From Magnetococcales bacterium (lineage in GTDB: Bacteria > Pseudomonadota > Magnetococcia > Magnetococcales > Magnetaquicoccaceae), in assembly GCA_015234115.1 (NCBI GenBank), contig JADFWP010000009.1:1-64000 (forward strand): a stretch of 64,000 nucleotides of DNA. Reading direction: 5' to 3'. Positions 26,285 to 35,260 of this stretch are shown here, one piece after another. The notes under the pieces are model-generated. The model ran no database searches, was not told the origin of the DNA, and saw nothing but the letters and a program-made list of their open reading frames with translations. Within the stretch, counting starts at the first letter, position 1. Every line of letters starts with the position of its first letter. A program made the translations under genes and the position numbers.

Positions 26285-29200
26285 CTACTTGACCCGCAAA
26301 CGACGCCGCAGGGAATCCAACCGCTCGCCAAGCATTTCGATGAACACACTCTGTTCGCGTCCCAGACTGGTCACCACCCCTTCGAGCAGTTGGCCCAGCT
26401 CGGTCAGATGCTCTTCCACATGGCGCGACGACTCTTCGTTCTTGTGATACAGCCCATCGCGCAACTGCTCCAGATCCTGTTCCAGCCCCCGGCCCAACTG
26501 ATCGATCACCCCGATGACCCCTTGATGCCGTTCGTCGAAATGGCTTTGCACCTCCATGAGACGCTGGGCCAGCATTCTGTTCTCCTCCATGGTCGATCTG
26601 GAGGCCTCGTTGACCCAGGCCTGCAACGAACTTTCCATGGCTTTCTGCTCGGCCACCAGCCGCTTGCGCATCTCGGCCAACTCCTGGGCCACCCCGCCGA
26701 AGGCGGTCTCCATGCGCTCGGCAATCACGTTCACCACTTCGTTGGCACTCTCCTCCCGCGAGCGGACCAGCTCCTCGCCGGAGAGCCGCAGATGGGTCGC
26801 CAATTGTTTGGCCGTCTCGTCCAACTCCCCGAGCACCGCCATCTTGACCCCTTCGGCCTGCTCGGCGGTCTGACTGAGCAACCGCTCCATCAATGCCGAT
26901 TCCCGGTCCCCGTCGAGTTGCGAACGCTCGTCGGCCAGCGTGGACAAGGCGGTCTTGAACTCCTCGGAAACCCCCTTCATCAAGGTTTGCAGCTTCTCCT
27001 CCCCGCCAACCCCGCTCGACAGCAGCCATTCCCGGGTCTGGAGCGCCACATGTCCGGCGGATTCGCGAATCTGGCGCCGCATCCGTTCCATCTCCCGGCC
27101 CATTTCGCCAAACAGCATGGCCATCCCCTCTTCGCCCGAACTGGCGGCACGCTCCACTTTGAGCAGCACCTCCCGCAAGGTGGCGTCCATGGTCCCGCTC
27201 GCCTGGGAAATTCGCTCGGCCAACCCGGCCATCCCCTCTTGCCATCCCCCCTGCATGGCCTCCAGACGACGCATCAACCCCTCTTGCAAACGCATCAGGT
27301 CGGCCCCGTCGGCCCGCACCGCCTCGATGGCCACCACCCCCGCATCGACCTTGGCGAGCAACTCCCCATGCCCGACCCGCAACCGTTCGTTCAAACGGGC
27401 ATGACGCCCCTCGGACGCGGCAGAGACCTCGGCACCCGCCGCGCGAATCCACCCGGCAAGCTCGGCGCCCGAAGGCAGACGGGTCGTCAACTCGCCCAGA
27501 CCCTGACGCAAACGGCTGGCCGCCTCCAGAGCCTGTTCACGAAACACCCGGCTCTCCTCGGCCTGAAGATCGACCTTCCCGGCCAGCCCGCGCAACGCAA
27601 GAACCCCCTCCTCGGCCCGCTGCGACCACTCGCTCTGGCGGCTTGCTCCCGCAGCCAACTCAGCCGCCTGTTGCCCCAGATGACGCTCCATGCCGCTGGC
27701 CAACTCAGACAGACGGGCACTCACCCCGGTCAGCAACTCACGACGGGTCGCCGCATCCCGCGCCAACAACGTGATCTGATGATCCAGCCGATTCCCCAAA
27801 CCTTCCAGGCCATGCGCCACGGCATCCACGCCCTCGCGCCGCGCGACATTCTCCTCTTGCAGCACGGAGAGTTGACGATCCAGTTTCTCCCCGACCCCCT
27901 CCAGACCATGCGCCACCACCGCGATCCCCTCGCGCTGCGCGACACGCTCCTCTTGCAGCACGGAGAGTTGACGATCCAGTTTCTCCCCGACCCCCTCCAG
28001 GCCATGCGCCATCCGTGCGAGGCCATCCGTTCGTGAACCGGTTTCCTCTTTGAGCAGACTCAATTGCTGATCCAGCCGGACACCAAGCGCATCCAGACCG
28101 TTCGCCACCACCGCGATCCCCTCGCGCTGCGCGACGATCTCCTCTTGCAGCACGGAGAGTTGACGATCCAGTTTCTCCCCGACCCCCTCCAGGCCATGCG
28201 CCATCCGTGCGAGGCCCTCCGTTCGTGAACCGGTTTCCTCTTTAAGCAGACTCAATTGCTGATCCAGCCGGGCACCAAGCGCATCCAGACCATGCGCCAC
28301 CACGGTGATTCCTTCGCGCCGTGAACCGGTTTCCTCTTGAAGCAGATTGAACTGCCGGTCCAGCCGGTCACCCAGACCATCCAGGCCGCTCACCACGGCT
28401 CCGAACCCGGTGCGCTGTGAACCGGTTTCTTCTTCCAGCCGGGACAGCTGTTGATGCAGCCCCTCCCCCAACCGTTCCAGACCATGCACCACCACAGCCA
28501 ATCCTTCGCGCCGCGCCGTGGCTTCCTCCCGAAGCAGCGCAAGCTGCTGATCCAACCCCGCCCCAACCCGCTCCAGACCATTCACCACCACAGCCACCCC
28601 TTCCTGACGTGCGGTGCTCTCCTCTTTCAACACAGCAAGCTGCCGCTCCAACCGGACGCCAACCCCCTCCAACCCCTGCGATACGACCGCCACCCCTTCC
28701 CGACGCAGAACGGAATCCTCCTGCAACAAGGCAAGCTGCCGCTCCAACCGGGCACCAAGGCCATCCAGACCATTGGCCAGCACTTCGCCACGAACACGAG
28801 ACTCTTCACGCCGTTGACGCGACTCCTCTTCCATCAGCGTCAACAGCCGCAGCACATGACCATCCAGCCCCGCGCCAAGCTCGGCCAGACGGGCGGTGAT
28901 CGTGCCCAACTCCTCGCGCTGACCGATCCCTTCGCCCTCCATGCGCGCCAGTTGCCGTTCCAGCAGCCCGGCCAGCCGACCACTCATCCCGCCGAACATC
29001 TCCTGCCAGGCGGTCGCGCGCTCCCCGGCCCGGATCGACTCCCGCTCCAGCACCTCTTCGAGCGCTGCCAGTCGGGCTTCCAGACGTTCGCGGGAGAGAC
29101 GGGCCTGTTCAAGCTCGGCGACCATGCCTGCCAACTGCCGGGCCAACAGACTCTCCACCCCTTGGCCCCAGCCATTCAGATCGGCCACCACGCCGCGCAT

Positions 29201-30244
29201 CTCGTCGCGCTGTCTGGCATCCCGCTGGGACCAGGTGTCGAAAGCCCGCTCGATGGTGGCCATCACCCCGCTCAAACTCAGCGAGATGGCCAGCGTGGAC
29301 TCTTCCCGCCCGCTCTGCTCCTGCCGGAGCAGCGGCTCCAGCCGGGCCACGGAATCGACGATCCGCTGAACCGGCTCTTCCCACAGCGCCTTGGTCGAGG
29401 CAAGACGCACCTCCGGATCCGCCCCACCCCCGCCCAAACCAAAATGACGGTTCAACTCGCCCTGAAACGCCAATACCTGAGCATAACGCCAATGCAGCAA
29501 CAGCTTTTCCACCACCGTGACCAGCATGGCGGTCACAATGGCAAAAAAGGAGGCGGAAAAGGCGGTCGAAACCCCCATGAACAGCCCCTGAAGCTCCCGC
29601 GTCACCTGATCCGGCCCGACCGAAGGATCAAACTGGGTCAACCCCATCAAAATACCGGCAAAGGTGCTGACAATGCCGGAACCGGTGAGAATCCCCGGCA
29701 GATGGCGAAAGAATTCCACCCGCATCGGAACATCCACCAATGCCTGCTGGCTGAAAACCATCTCGGCGGGAATGGCGGCGATCAAACCGGAATGCGCCAC
29801 GCCGCTGACCGGATCGATCCGGGTCTCCACCTGCACGCTGCTGACGAACTCACGCCACAACCGGGTCAGACGCAGATCGTAAAACCACCGCCACTGCTCG
29901 GGTTGCGTGGCGCGAGGGCGATCCAGACGCCGGATCCGTTGACGCAGCGAACCCGCCACCAACCGCAGACGCATCCCGTCCAGCAGGGCCTGCACCACAT
30001 ATCCGCCCACGAACAGCACCATGAAACCCGCCACCACCCCAGCCAGCGTGGCGATGATGGCGTTTTCCCCCTGACGTTGCAGCGGAATGCTCAGGAATGG
30101 CGGCAGCGCGGCCCAGTTGGACACCGCCACCACATCCAGCTCGCGCGCCACCTGGATGCCGATCCACACAGCGCTCCCGGCGAGCAGTATGGTCCAACAC
30201 CACGAGACCAGGGTTGCCAAAAAAACCGCCAAACCATCGCGCAT
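26285..30244 (-). CDS. Giant MotA/TolQ/ZorA-like membrane protein with coiled-coil tail
   Basis: The protein has 1,319 residues. The first 250 hold four membrane helices (about 5-30, 62-90, 183-205, 222-248). The last two form the MotA/ExbB core: LPGILTGSGIVSTFAGILMGL, then GVSTAFSASFFAIVTAMLV. Nearly all the remaining 1,060 residues are predicted coiled coil, including eleven tandem 32-residue repeats (about residues 493-844). This is the ZorA plan, where a MotA-like pentamer carries a long cytoplasmic tail, but the tail is larger than usual and no ZorC, ZorD or ZorE gene is present. I chose 30244 because GGGGA lies six bases upstream; a TTG at 30274 and ATG at 30250 are alternatives. It follows the MamK-like gene by about 40 bp and must be cotranscribed, which suggests that the tail may act on an actin filament. 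Confidence 0.82.
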   Translation of the reverse strand: MRDGLAVFLATLVSWCWTILLAGSAVWIGIQVARELDVVAVSNWAALPPFLSIPLQRQGENAIIATLAGVVAGFMVLFVGGYVVQALLDGMRLRLVAGSLRQRIRRLDRPRATQPEQWRWFYDLRLTRLWREFVSSVQVETRIDPVSGVAHSGLIAAIPAEMVFSQQALVDVPMRVEFFRHLPGILTGSGIVSTFAGILMGLTQFDPSVGPDQVTRELQGLFMGVSTAFSASFFAIVTAMLVTVVEKLLLHWRYAQVLAFQGELNRHFGLGGGGADPEVRLASTKALWEEPVQRIVDSVARLEPLLRQEQSGREESTLAISLSLSGVMATIERAFDTWSQRDARQRDEMRGVVADLNGWGQGVESLLARQLAGMVAELEQARLSRERLEARLAALEEVLERESIRAGERATAWQEMFGGMSGRLAGLLERQLARMEGEGIGQREELGTITARLAELGAGLDGHVLRLLTLMEEESRQRREESRVRGEVLANGLDGLGARLERQLALLQEDSVLRREGVAVVSQGLEGVGVRLERQLAVLKEESTARQEGVAVVVNGLERVGAGLDQQLALLREEATARREGLAVVVHGLERLGEGLHQQLSRLEEETGSQRTGFGAVVSGLDGLGDRLDRQFNLLQEETGSRREGITVVAHGLDALGARLDQQLSLLKEETGSRTEGLARMAHGLEGVGEKLDRQLSVLQEEIVAQREGIAVVANGLDALGVRLDQQLSLLKEETGSRTDGLARMAHGLEGVGEKLDRQLSVLQEERVAQREGIAVVAHGLEGVGEKLDRQLSVLQEENVARREGVDAVAHGLEGLGNRLDHQITLLARDAATRRELLTGVSARLSELASGMERHLGQQAAELAAGASRQSEWSQRAEEGVLALRGLAGKVDLQAEESRVFREQALEAASRLRQGLGELTTRLPSGAELAGWIRAAGAEVSAASEGRHARLNERLRVGHGELLAKVDAGVVAIEAVRADGADLMRLQEGLMRRLEAMQGGWQEGMAGLAERISQASGTMDATLREVLLKVERAASSGEEGMAMLFGEMGREMERMRRQIRESAGHVALQTREWLLSSGVGGEEKLQTLMKGVSEEFKTALSTLADERSQLDGDRESALMERLLSQTAEQAEGVKMAVLGELDETAKQLATHLRLSGEELVRSREESANEVVNVIAERMETAFGGVAQELAEMRKRLVAEQKAMESSLQAWVNEASRSTMEENRMLAQRLMEVQSHFDERHQGVIGVIDQLGRGLEQDLEQLRDGLYHKNEESSRHVEEHLTELGQLLEGVVTSLGREQSVFIEMLGERLDSLRRRLRVK
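27713..28768 (-). repeat. Eleven tandem 96-bp (32-residue) coding repeats
   Basis: Each unit reads like L-(D/E)-x-(L/V)-G-x-x-L-x-x-Q-L-x-x-L-x-E-E, then a basic and hydrophobic half ending V-V-x-x-G. Units 6-10 are almost identical at the DNA level (about 27800-28290), showing recent expansion or gene conversion. The array is in frame, so copy number could vary without breaking the protein. Confidence 0.8.
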
Positions 30245-30281
30245 CGCCATTCCCCAAAGCTTGAACCGATCCAAACCCGAC

Positions 30282-31319
30282 CTAGCCGCCCACCACCTCG
30301 CCGATCTGATCCCAATACTCGGGAGGCAGTTCGGTGGCCAGCTTCAACGCGCCCTCGGCACCGGCAAAATCGGCGTCCGAGGCCACGGAAACCTTGACTT
30401 CGCCATACTCCTGCAACTGCTGTTCGATCATCGGCGCCAGCCCGCGAATGCGCGAACCGCCCCCGGCCAGAAGCAGATTGGCCAAAACCGCTGCCTGGCA
30501 TTCGGGATCGAACAGCAAAATCATGCGTTTGATGCTCTCGACGATATCGCCCACAATGGTTTCGCAGGTGATGCGCAACGCCTCGGTCACATCCACCTCC
30601 GCCGGTCGGCCATGAACGCGCAACGGCACGATCACCGGTTCCCCCGCCATTCCCACAAAGCCGTGACGCTCCTTGATCGCCTGCGCCAGATAACGATCCA
30701 TCTGCACCCCCGGATGGGCATCGCGGATCGCGGCTTCGAGCAGACCATCGATATAGTGCCCGCCCTTGAAGATGCTCAACTGATTTTCCGGGCCAGGAAT
30801 GGTGCCGCGCATGGCGCACAGATCGATCGTGCCGGCACCGACATCGATGATCAGCGCATTGTTGAGCCGGTTCTGACCATAGGCCACCATGAACGGCTCG
30901 GACACCACCATGGCCACATCCATCAGTCCTGCGAAAATCTTGTGCAACTGTCCTTTGTTGGAGAGTGCCGCACGGGCCGGAACCCCGATGATTCCGCAGA
31001 TCCGGTCCCCGGCCATGGGCGCGGCCAGCTCGACCACATGTTGCACCAGCTCCCGGGCCGCCTCCAGATCCTTTTCGCTCGTCTCCTTGAGCACCCCATC
31101 CTGCAACGGATGGTAAAGATCGAGCAGGGAACGATGCTCGATCGCTTCGGCGCCGATCACCCTGGTCCGGTTGAGAATTTTCACCCCGATGATATCCTTG
31201 GGATATCCCACCACCGAATGAACCAATCCCCTGAAGTGGCGATTGCTCATCACCGCCGTGCGCGCGGTTCCCAAATCGATGCCCAGCAGCAAGACTCTTT
31301 CGGTCTTATTGGTCGTCAT
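30282..31319 (-). CDS. mamK: MamK-like bacterial actin (magnetosome-filament family)
   Basis: The protein has 345 residues, the size of MamK (347 in Magnetospirillum AMB-1), and matches it from end to end by eye. Diagnostic segments are LGIDLGTARTAVM (phosphate 1, 12-24), SVVGYPKDIIG (35-45), PLQDGVL (71-77), VVSEPFMVAYG (138-148), IIDVGAGTIDLCA (157-169), AGGGSRIRGL (285-294) and the tail ELPPEYW. The ATPase residues Glu141 and Asp159 are kept, so it should form dynamic filaments. MamK aligns and segregates magnetosome chains. Here none of the usual mam neighbours is present; the next genes encode a MotA-like coiled-coil giant, CYTH-CHAD and MotB-like proteins. It may be the main MamK outside a compact island or a paralogue with a different cargo. 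The start at 31319 follows GGAGGAAGTC. Confidence 0.85.
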   Translation of the reverse strand: MTTNKTERVLLLGIDLGTARTAVMSNRHFRGLVHSVVGYPKDIIGVKILNRTRVIGAEAIEHRSLLDLYHPLQDGVLKETSEKDLEAARELVQHVVELAAPMAGDRICGIIGVPARAALSNKGQLHKIFAGLMDVAMVVSEPFMVAYGQNRLNNALIIDVGAGTIDLCAMRGTIPGPENQLSIFKGGHYIDGLLEAAIRDAHPGVQMDRYLAQAIKERHGFVGMAGEPVIVPLRVHGRPAEVDVTEALRITCETIVGDIVESIKRMILLFDPECQAAVLANLLLAGGGSRIRGLAPMIEQQLQEYGEVKVSVASDADFAGAEGALKLATELPPEYWDQIGEVVGG

Positions 31320-31575
31320 GACTTCCTCCAAAAATACGGTTTCCAAACGGTTTCTGCCCGACCCGAATGAGACAATCCATTTAATTCAAGCAATAAAAGC
31401 ACAAAACCCCATCCCGATCAACCGGCACCGTCTGCCGGATGACCGCAATGGCAAAATTTCTGCTTCCGATGGCTGCGGATGGCATGGCGGGAAACCGCCT
31501 GACAGGCGAATTTCCGCCCGATCATGAGAGGGTTGGGTGAGAACGGGTCGATCCGGCAGGCAAGAAAAACACACT
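31320..31575. other. Intergenic region upstream of the MamK-stator cluster
   Basis: This region presumably contains the end of the lectin transcript and the promoter of the MamK-like operon. I see an AT-rich patch at about 31375-31400, but no convincing -35/-10 pair, terminator or gene. Confidence 0.35.
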
Positions 31576-33621
31576 TCAACTTTCAACAATCATAATATTA
31601 CCCGCTGACAACGATGGGCGACCAGTCAACGTGGCCATGGTCACCGCCACCTCGCTGCCACTTCCGTCCGGATCATATTTCAACACGCCCGTACTGGTAT
31701 TATAAACAAAACGTTGGTCTCTTGTCGTCCTCTGGCCAGTCGCATTCGCAAGAAAACGGCTTGAGTCCAATTTTCCCCGAGACAGATTGCCAAAATTCCT
31801 GCTCACAAAAACGAAATTGTCATGAACGGCATCAAAATCACTAACATCATCACCACCTTCGACAGGTCTTAAATACTTGAATTGATCTGAACCATCCCCT
31901 CCTGACAATCTGTCATCGCCCTTTCCACCTTGCAGAATATCATTACCTTCATCACCTTCTATTTCATTGCTCTTATCATTGCCATGCAAAAAGTTATTCA
32001 AATTGTTTCCTTTGCTATTCACAGAATCCATACCAGTAAGGATCAAGTTCTCCACATGAGAAGGCAAAACGAAAGAGACCGAACTTTCCACCCGATCCAC
32101 GCCCTGGTTGAAATTTTCCACGATACGATCATTCCTGTTGCTGACAATATAGAAATCATCTCCATTTCCGCCAAACATACTGTCCTGCCCCGCCTTGCCA
32201 TCCAGTCTGTCATTACCATCATATCCATACAACGCATTATCACCTCGATTCCCGGTTAAAGAATTATCCAAGGAATTGCCCATACCGCTGATGGCGCTGC
32301 GACCTGTCAACTCCAGATTCTCGATATTGCGCCACAAGGTCCAAGTGACCGGACTTTTCACCAGATCCGTGCCACCATTCACCCCCTCAATCATGGCACT
32401 CTCAGAATCATCAGAGTCAACATAATATGTATCGTCCCCGTTGCCACCAACCATTCGATCCGAGCCGGGACCGCCCCTCAAAATATCATCGTCATCACCG
32501 CCATATAATTGATCATTCCCGCCCATCCCAGAAATTTCATCATTGCCATCCAGACCACGCAGCACGTTTTTTCCAGCATTACCAATAATATTATTGTCAA
32601 GATCATTGCCAGTCACATTCATGTCAGAACTGATCGGTGGAAGAGTGAGATCATGATCCGTGGGTGACATAATCGTACTGTAGGACGGGTCCACGATCGT
32701 GGTCGTAACCGACAGTGGCCTGCCAGGCAGTGCCCCATAAGGATCCGAAATGCTGACCGTGAAGGTCTCATCCGATTCAACCACGGCATCATTCAATACC
32801 GGCACCGTAAACGTATTGCTCCAACTCCCGGCAGCAATGGTGAGCTCGCCACTTGTGCTCGTGTAATCATTGCCTGTGGTCGTCGTCGGATTGGCAGTGG
32901 CGTAATTGATCCGCACGTCCGTGCTGGAGAGTTCGGAGAGTCGAACCGTGTAGGTGGCCGTCTCTCCTTCGTGGACCGTGGCCGGACCGGAAAGATTGAT
33001 GGTCACATTCCCTTCGATCACTACCTTCAGATCATCCACCGAGTGAAAATTCCACTCGCCTCCGGTTGCCGCCGTGAAACCCAAATAAAACGAATCAGGC
33101 AACTCCAAGCTGCCAGACAAAACCTTCTCCCGATCAAAGAAGACGGAAAAATATCTGTATTTATACTCGAACGAGACATTGTGCCATTGATAATCCTCAA
33201 GATCGTTTTGAATATGATGACTCAAATAATTCGAAGCCTCGTTTCGAATCAGTGCGATATGATTCCCTTCAGGATCTGCGGGATTATGGTAAGTATCAAA
33301 CTCAACCGCATACCCCGCAAGACCGGAAAAACCCAACGCTGAACCAAGCCCGCCAAGCCCTGGTTGCGACACAAAAACCAGAGCCATGCCATCGGCTCCC
33401 TGCACCTCTGCGCCACTGCTGCTGTATTCACTGCCAGTGCGCAACTTGAATTCAACCACAAAGTTGCCTGATTGAATTGGATTGACTGGTGCATTCAAGA
33501 AAGCACTGCCGGTTGAAAAAGCAGAATTGTAGGTCAATTCCAGCGCACCGTTCTCCACCCTGGCATGCCCAAATGTGGTCAGGTCATCCTGACCGTCAAA
33601 TGAGTATTGGTACAATAGCAT
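31576..33621 (-). CDS. Secreted RTX protein with legume-lectin-like and Calx-beta domains
   Basis: The protein has 681 residues. About 1-215 form an L-type (legume) lectin-like beta sandwich (GADGMALVFVSQ, YAVEFDTYHNPADPEGNHIALI), a sugar-binding fold. A Calx-beta domain follows (about 220-325, GETATYTVRLSE). From about 345 there are two clusters of RTX nonapeptides (GGNDQLYGGDDDDILRGG; GGKGDDRLSGGDGSDQF) that fold on binding Ca2+ outside the cell. No N-terminal signal is present; RTX blocks and the C-terminal segment indicate type I secretion, though no ABC exporter is in the window. It starts at 33621 because GGAGGC lies eight bases before it; the ATG at 33636 contains that ribosome site. 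Likely an adhesin. Confidence 0.85.
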   Translation of the reverse strand: MLLYQYSFDGQDDLTTFGHARVENGALELTYNSAFSTGSAFLNAPVNPIQSGNFVVEFKLRTGSEYSSSGAEVQGADGMALVFVSQPGLGGLGSALGFSGLAGYAVEFDTYHNPADPEGNHIALIRNEASNYLSHHIQNDLEDYQWHNVSFEYKYRYFSVFFDREKVLSGSLELPDSFYLGFTAATGGEWNFHSVDDLKVVIEGNVTINLSGPATVHEGETATYTVRLSELSSTDVRINYATANPTTTTGNDYTSTSGELTIAAGSWSNTFTVPVLNDAVVESDETFTVSISDPYGALPGRPLSVTTTIVDPSYSTIMSPTDHDLTLPPISSDMNVTGNDLDNNIIGNAGKNVLRGLDGNDEISGMGGNDQLYGGDDDDILRGGPGSDRMVGGNGDDTYYVDSDDSESAMIEGVNGGTDLVKSPVTWTLWRNIENLELTGRSAISGMGNSLDNSLTGNRGDNALYGYDGNDRLDGKAGQDSMFGGNGDDFYIVSNRNDRIVENFNQGVDRVESSVSFVLPSHVENLILTGMDSVNSKGNNLNNFLHGNDKSNEIEGDEGNDILQGGKGDDRLSGGDGSDQFKYLRPVEGGDDVSDFDAVHDNFVFVSRNFGNLSRGKLDSSRFLANATGQRTTRDQRFVYNTSTGVLKYDPDGSGSEVAVTMATLTGRPSLSAGNIMIVES

Positions 33622-33998
33622 ATCCAACGCCTCCATGATTGCAGTGCCGGTCGTTCAAAACACTTCAAAAGGATGGATGGAGCACACAGACAACCCCACA
33701 CAAAATACCATATCGTCCAATTTTAACTCAACGATTAGCGTTTTTTTTACCGGGAAGATTCGTACACAAAGCGCAGGGAGTTTTTAGACCGGACCAGGAG
33801 GGTGATTGGCATACGGCAAGCATCAGAAAGCGTAAAAAATGTGTTAGGATCAGGTTTCAGCAATAAATAAATTAACTAAATAATTTATTTATAATAGAAT
33901 ATTTTAAAGGTCGCAACCAATCGAGAAAATCAAAGTCCTGCCAATCGGCATAAAAACACCCTGCCCCCTGCCACCCGCATCCTGGCGACGGCATCCGT
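33622..33998. other. AT-rich intergenic region with a 9-bp inverted repeat
   Basis: No gene is supported here. The stretch 33820-33910 is very AT-rich and contains AATAAATTA (33866-33874) and its exact complement TAATTTATT (33881-33889), which could be an operator or a silencer-binding region for the RTX gene downstream on the minus strand. A C/G-rich stretch lies next to the truA stop. Confidence 0.4.
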
Positions 33999-34781
33999 TC
34001 AGGACAACGGCAGATTCCCTGCCGGATCGGCATAATGGACCCGCATCAGATAAAGCCCCTGCGCCGGCGCCATGGGACCGGCCTGTTTGCGATCCAGGCT
34101 GTGGAACACCTCGTCGAACCGCTCCGGGGACCACCTGCCCCGACCCGTCACCACCAGACTGCCCACAATATTGCGCACCATGTGGTACAAAAAAGCATTG
34201 GCGCGGATGACAAAATGAATTTCATCCCCCACAACACGCAGTTCAGCCAGGCTCACCTCCCGTACCGGGGTGAGGGATTGACAATTGGCCGCACGAAAAG
34301 CGGAAAAATCGTGTTTGCCCACCAGCCGTTGCGCCGCCTGATTCATCGCCTCCAGATCCAACCGTCCCGGATGATGCCAGACCCGTGCCCGCTCCAGGGC
34401 AGGAGCGGCGCGACGCGCGAAAATCCGATAAAGATACTCCCGCCACGCGGCCCTGCGGGCATTGAACCCCGCCGACACCTCGGCTGCATCCAGCACCGTG
34501 ACATCAGGCGGGGTCAGAACGTTCAAAGCCCGAACAAAAACCTCCGGCGCGCGCGCGCAGGTGGTGTCGAAATGGGCCACCTGACCCTTGGCATGCACCC
34601 CGGTATCGGTGCGACCCGCGCCCACCAGCAACACGGGATGTCCGCACAACCGCTCCAGGGCCTGCTCGACCACCCCCTGCACCGTCACCACCCCGGGAGC
34701 CTGACGCTGCCAACCGGAAAAACGCGAGCCGTCATACTCCAGGGTCAGGCGGTAACGGACCGCTCCGGATTCGGCCTGCAT
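33999..34781 (-). CDS. truA: tRNA pseudouridine(38-40) synthase
   Basis: The 260-residue protein has the usual TruA length. The catalytic Asp lies in GAGRTDTGVHAKGQVAHF (about residue 51), and later motifs NARRAAWREYLYRI, HDFSAFRA, FHMV-like FLYHMVRNIVG and GRG are all present. It makes pseudouridine in the anticodon stem-loop of tRNAs. The start at 34781 overlaps the rnfH stop by one base (TGATG). Confidence 0.96.
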   Translation of the reverse strand: MQAESGAVRYRLTLEYDGSRFSGWQRQAPGVVTVQGVVEQALERLCGHPVLLVGAGRTDTGVHAKGQVAHFDTTCARAPEVFVRALNVLTPPDVTVLDAAEVSAGFNARRAAWREYLYRIFARRAAPALERARVWHHPGRLDLEAMNQAAQRLVGKHDFSAFRAANCQSLTPVREVSLAELRVVGDEIHFVIRANAFLYHMVRNIVGSLVVTGRGRWSPERFDEVFHSLDRKQAGPMAPAQGLYLMRVHYADPAGNLPLS

Positions 34782-35077
34782 CACGCTTCGTCCGCTCCCT
34801 CCTCCGCACCGGCGGCGCCTTTGGCCGCACGCTCCTTCTTGGGCGGCTTGCCCAGCGCCGGACGATAGATCTCCACCCGATCCCCCTCGCTCAAAGGTTG
34901 CGCCAACGGCACCAGTTTGCTGAAAATGCCGATTTTGTTCACCCCCAGGTCGATGCCGGGATAACGCGCCAGAATGCCAGACTGCTGAATCGCCCCTTCC
35001 GCAGTGGTTCCATCCGCCACTTCCAGGTTGAGCAGCACCTGCCGTTTGTCCTCGGCATAAGCCACAGCCACTTTCAT
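34781..35077 (-). CDS. rnfH: RnfH-family ubiquitin-like protein
   Basis: The protein has 98 residues with a beta-grasp fold of the RnfH/UPF0125 family: MKVAVAYAEDKRQVLLNLEV, GTTAEGAIQQSGIL, IGIFSKLVPLAQPLSEGDRVEIYRPAL. The C terminus is Lys/Ala/Glu-rich and probably disordered. Function is uncertain in the whole family; in other proteobacteria it lies beside ratA, smpB or the Rnf operon, and here beside truA. The start at 35077 has GAGGAGAG upstream. Confidence 0.85.
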   Translation of the reverse strand: MKVAVAYAEDKRQVLLNLEVADGTTAEGAIQQSGILARYPGIDLGVNKIGIFSKLVPLAQPLSEGDRVEIYRPALGKPPKKERAAKGAAGAEEGADEA

Positions 35078-35260
35078 GGTCTCTCTCCTCATCGATCAAT
35101 GACACCTCACCCCCTGAGACCGGCGACTCCCGGACCCAACCAAATTAGCATACGCGCATTATCGACTTTCTTTCAACCGACAAAGCCGATATATTCTTGC
35201 GATCAGGATCGCCTGGACCACCCGATCTTTATTAACCGCGCAAGGAGCGCAGGATCGCCC

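Noticed and set aside
27713-28768. CRISPR array
   Set aside because: The repeats are contiguous 96-bp units without spacers, in frame in a coding sequence.
23936-31319. A complete type I or II Zorya anti-phage system
   Set aside because: ZorA- and ZorB-like proteins are present, but no ZorC/ZorD helicase or ZorE nuclease; instead there are actin and CYTH-CHAD genes.
31386-31589. Small minus-strand frame before the MamK-like gene
   Set aside because: Overlaps the end of the RTX gene, lacks a ribosome site and any similarity; treated as leader DNA.
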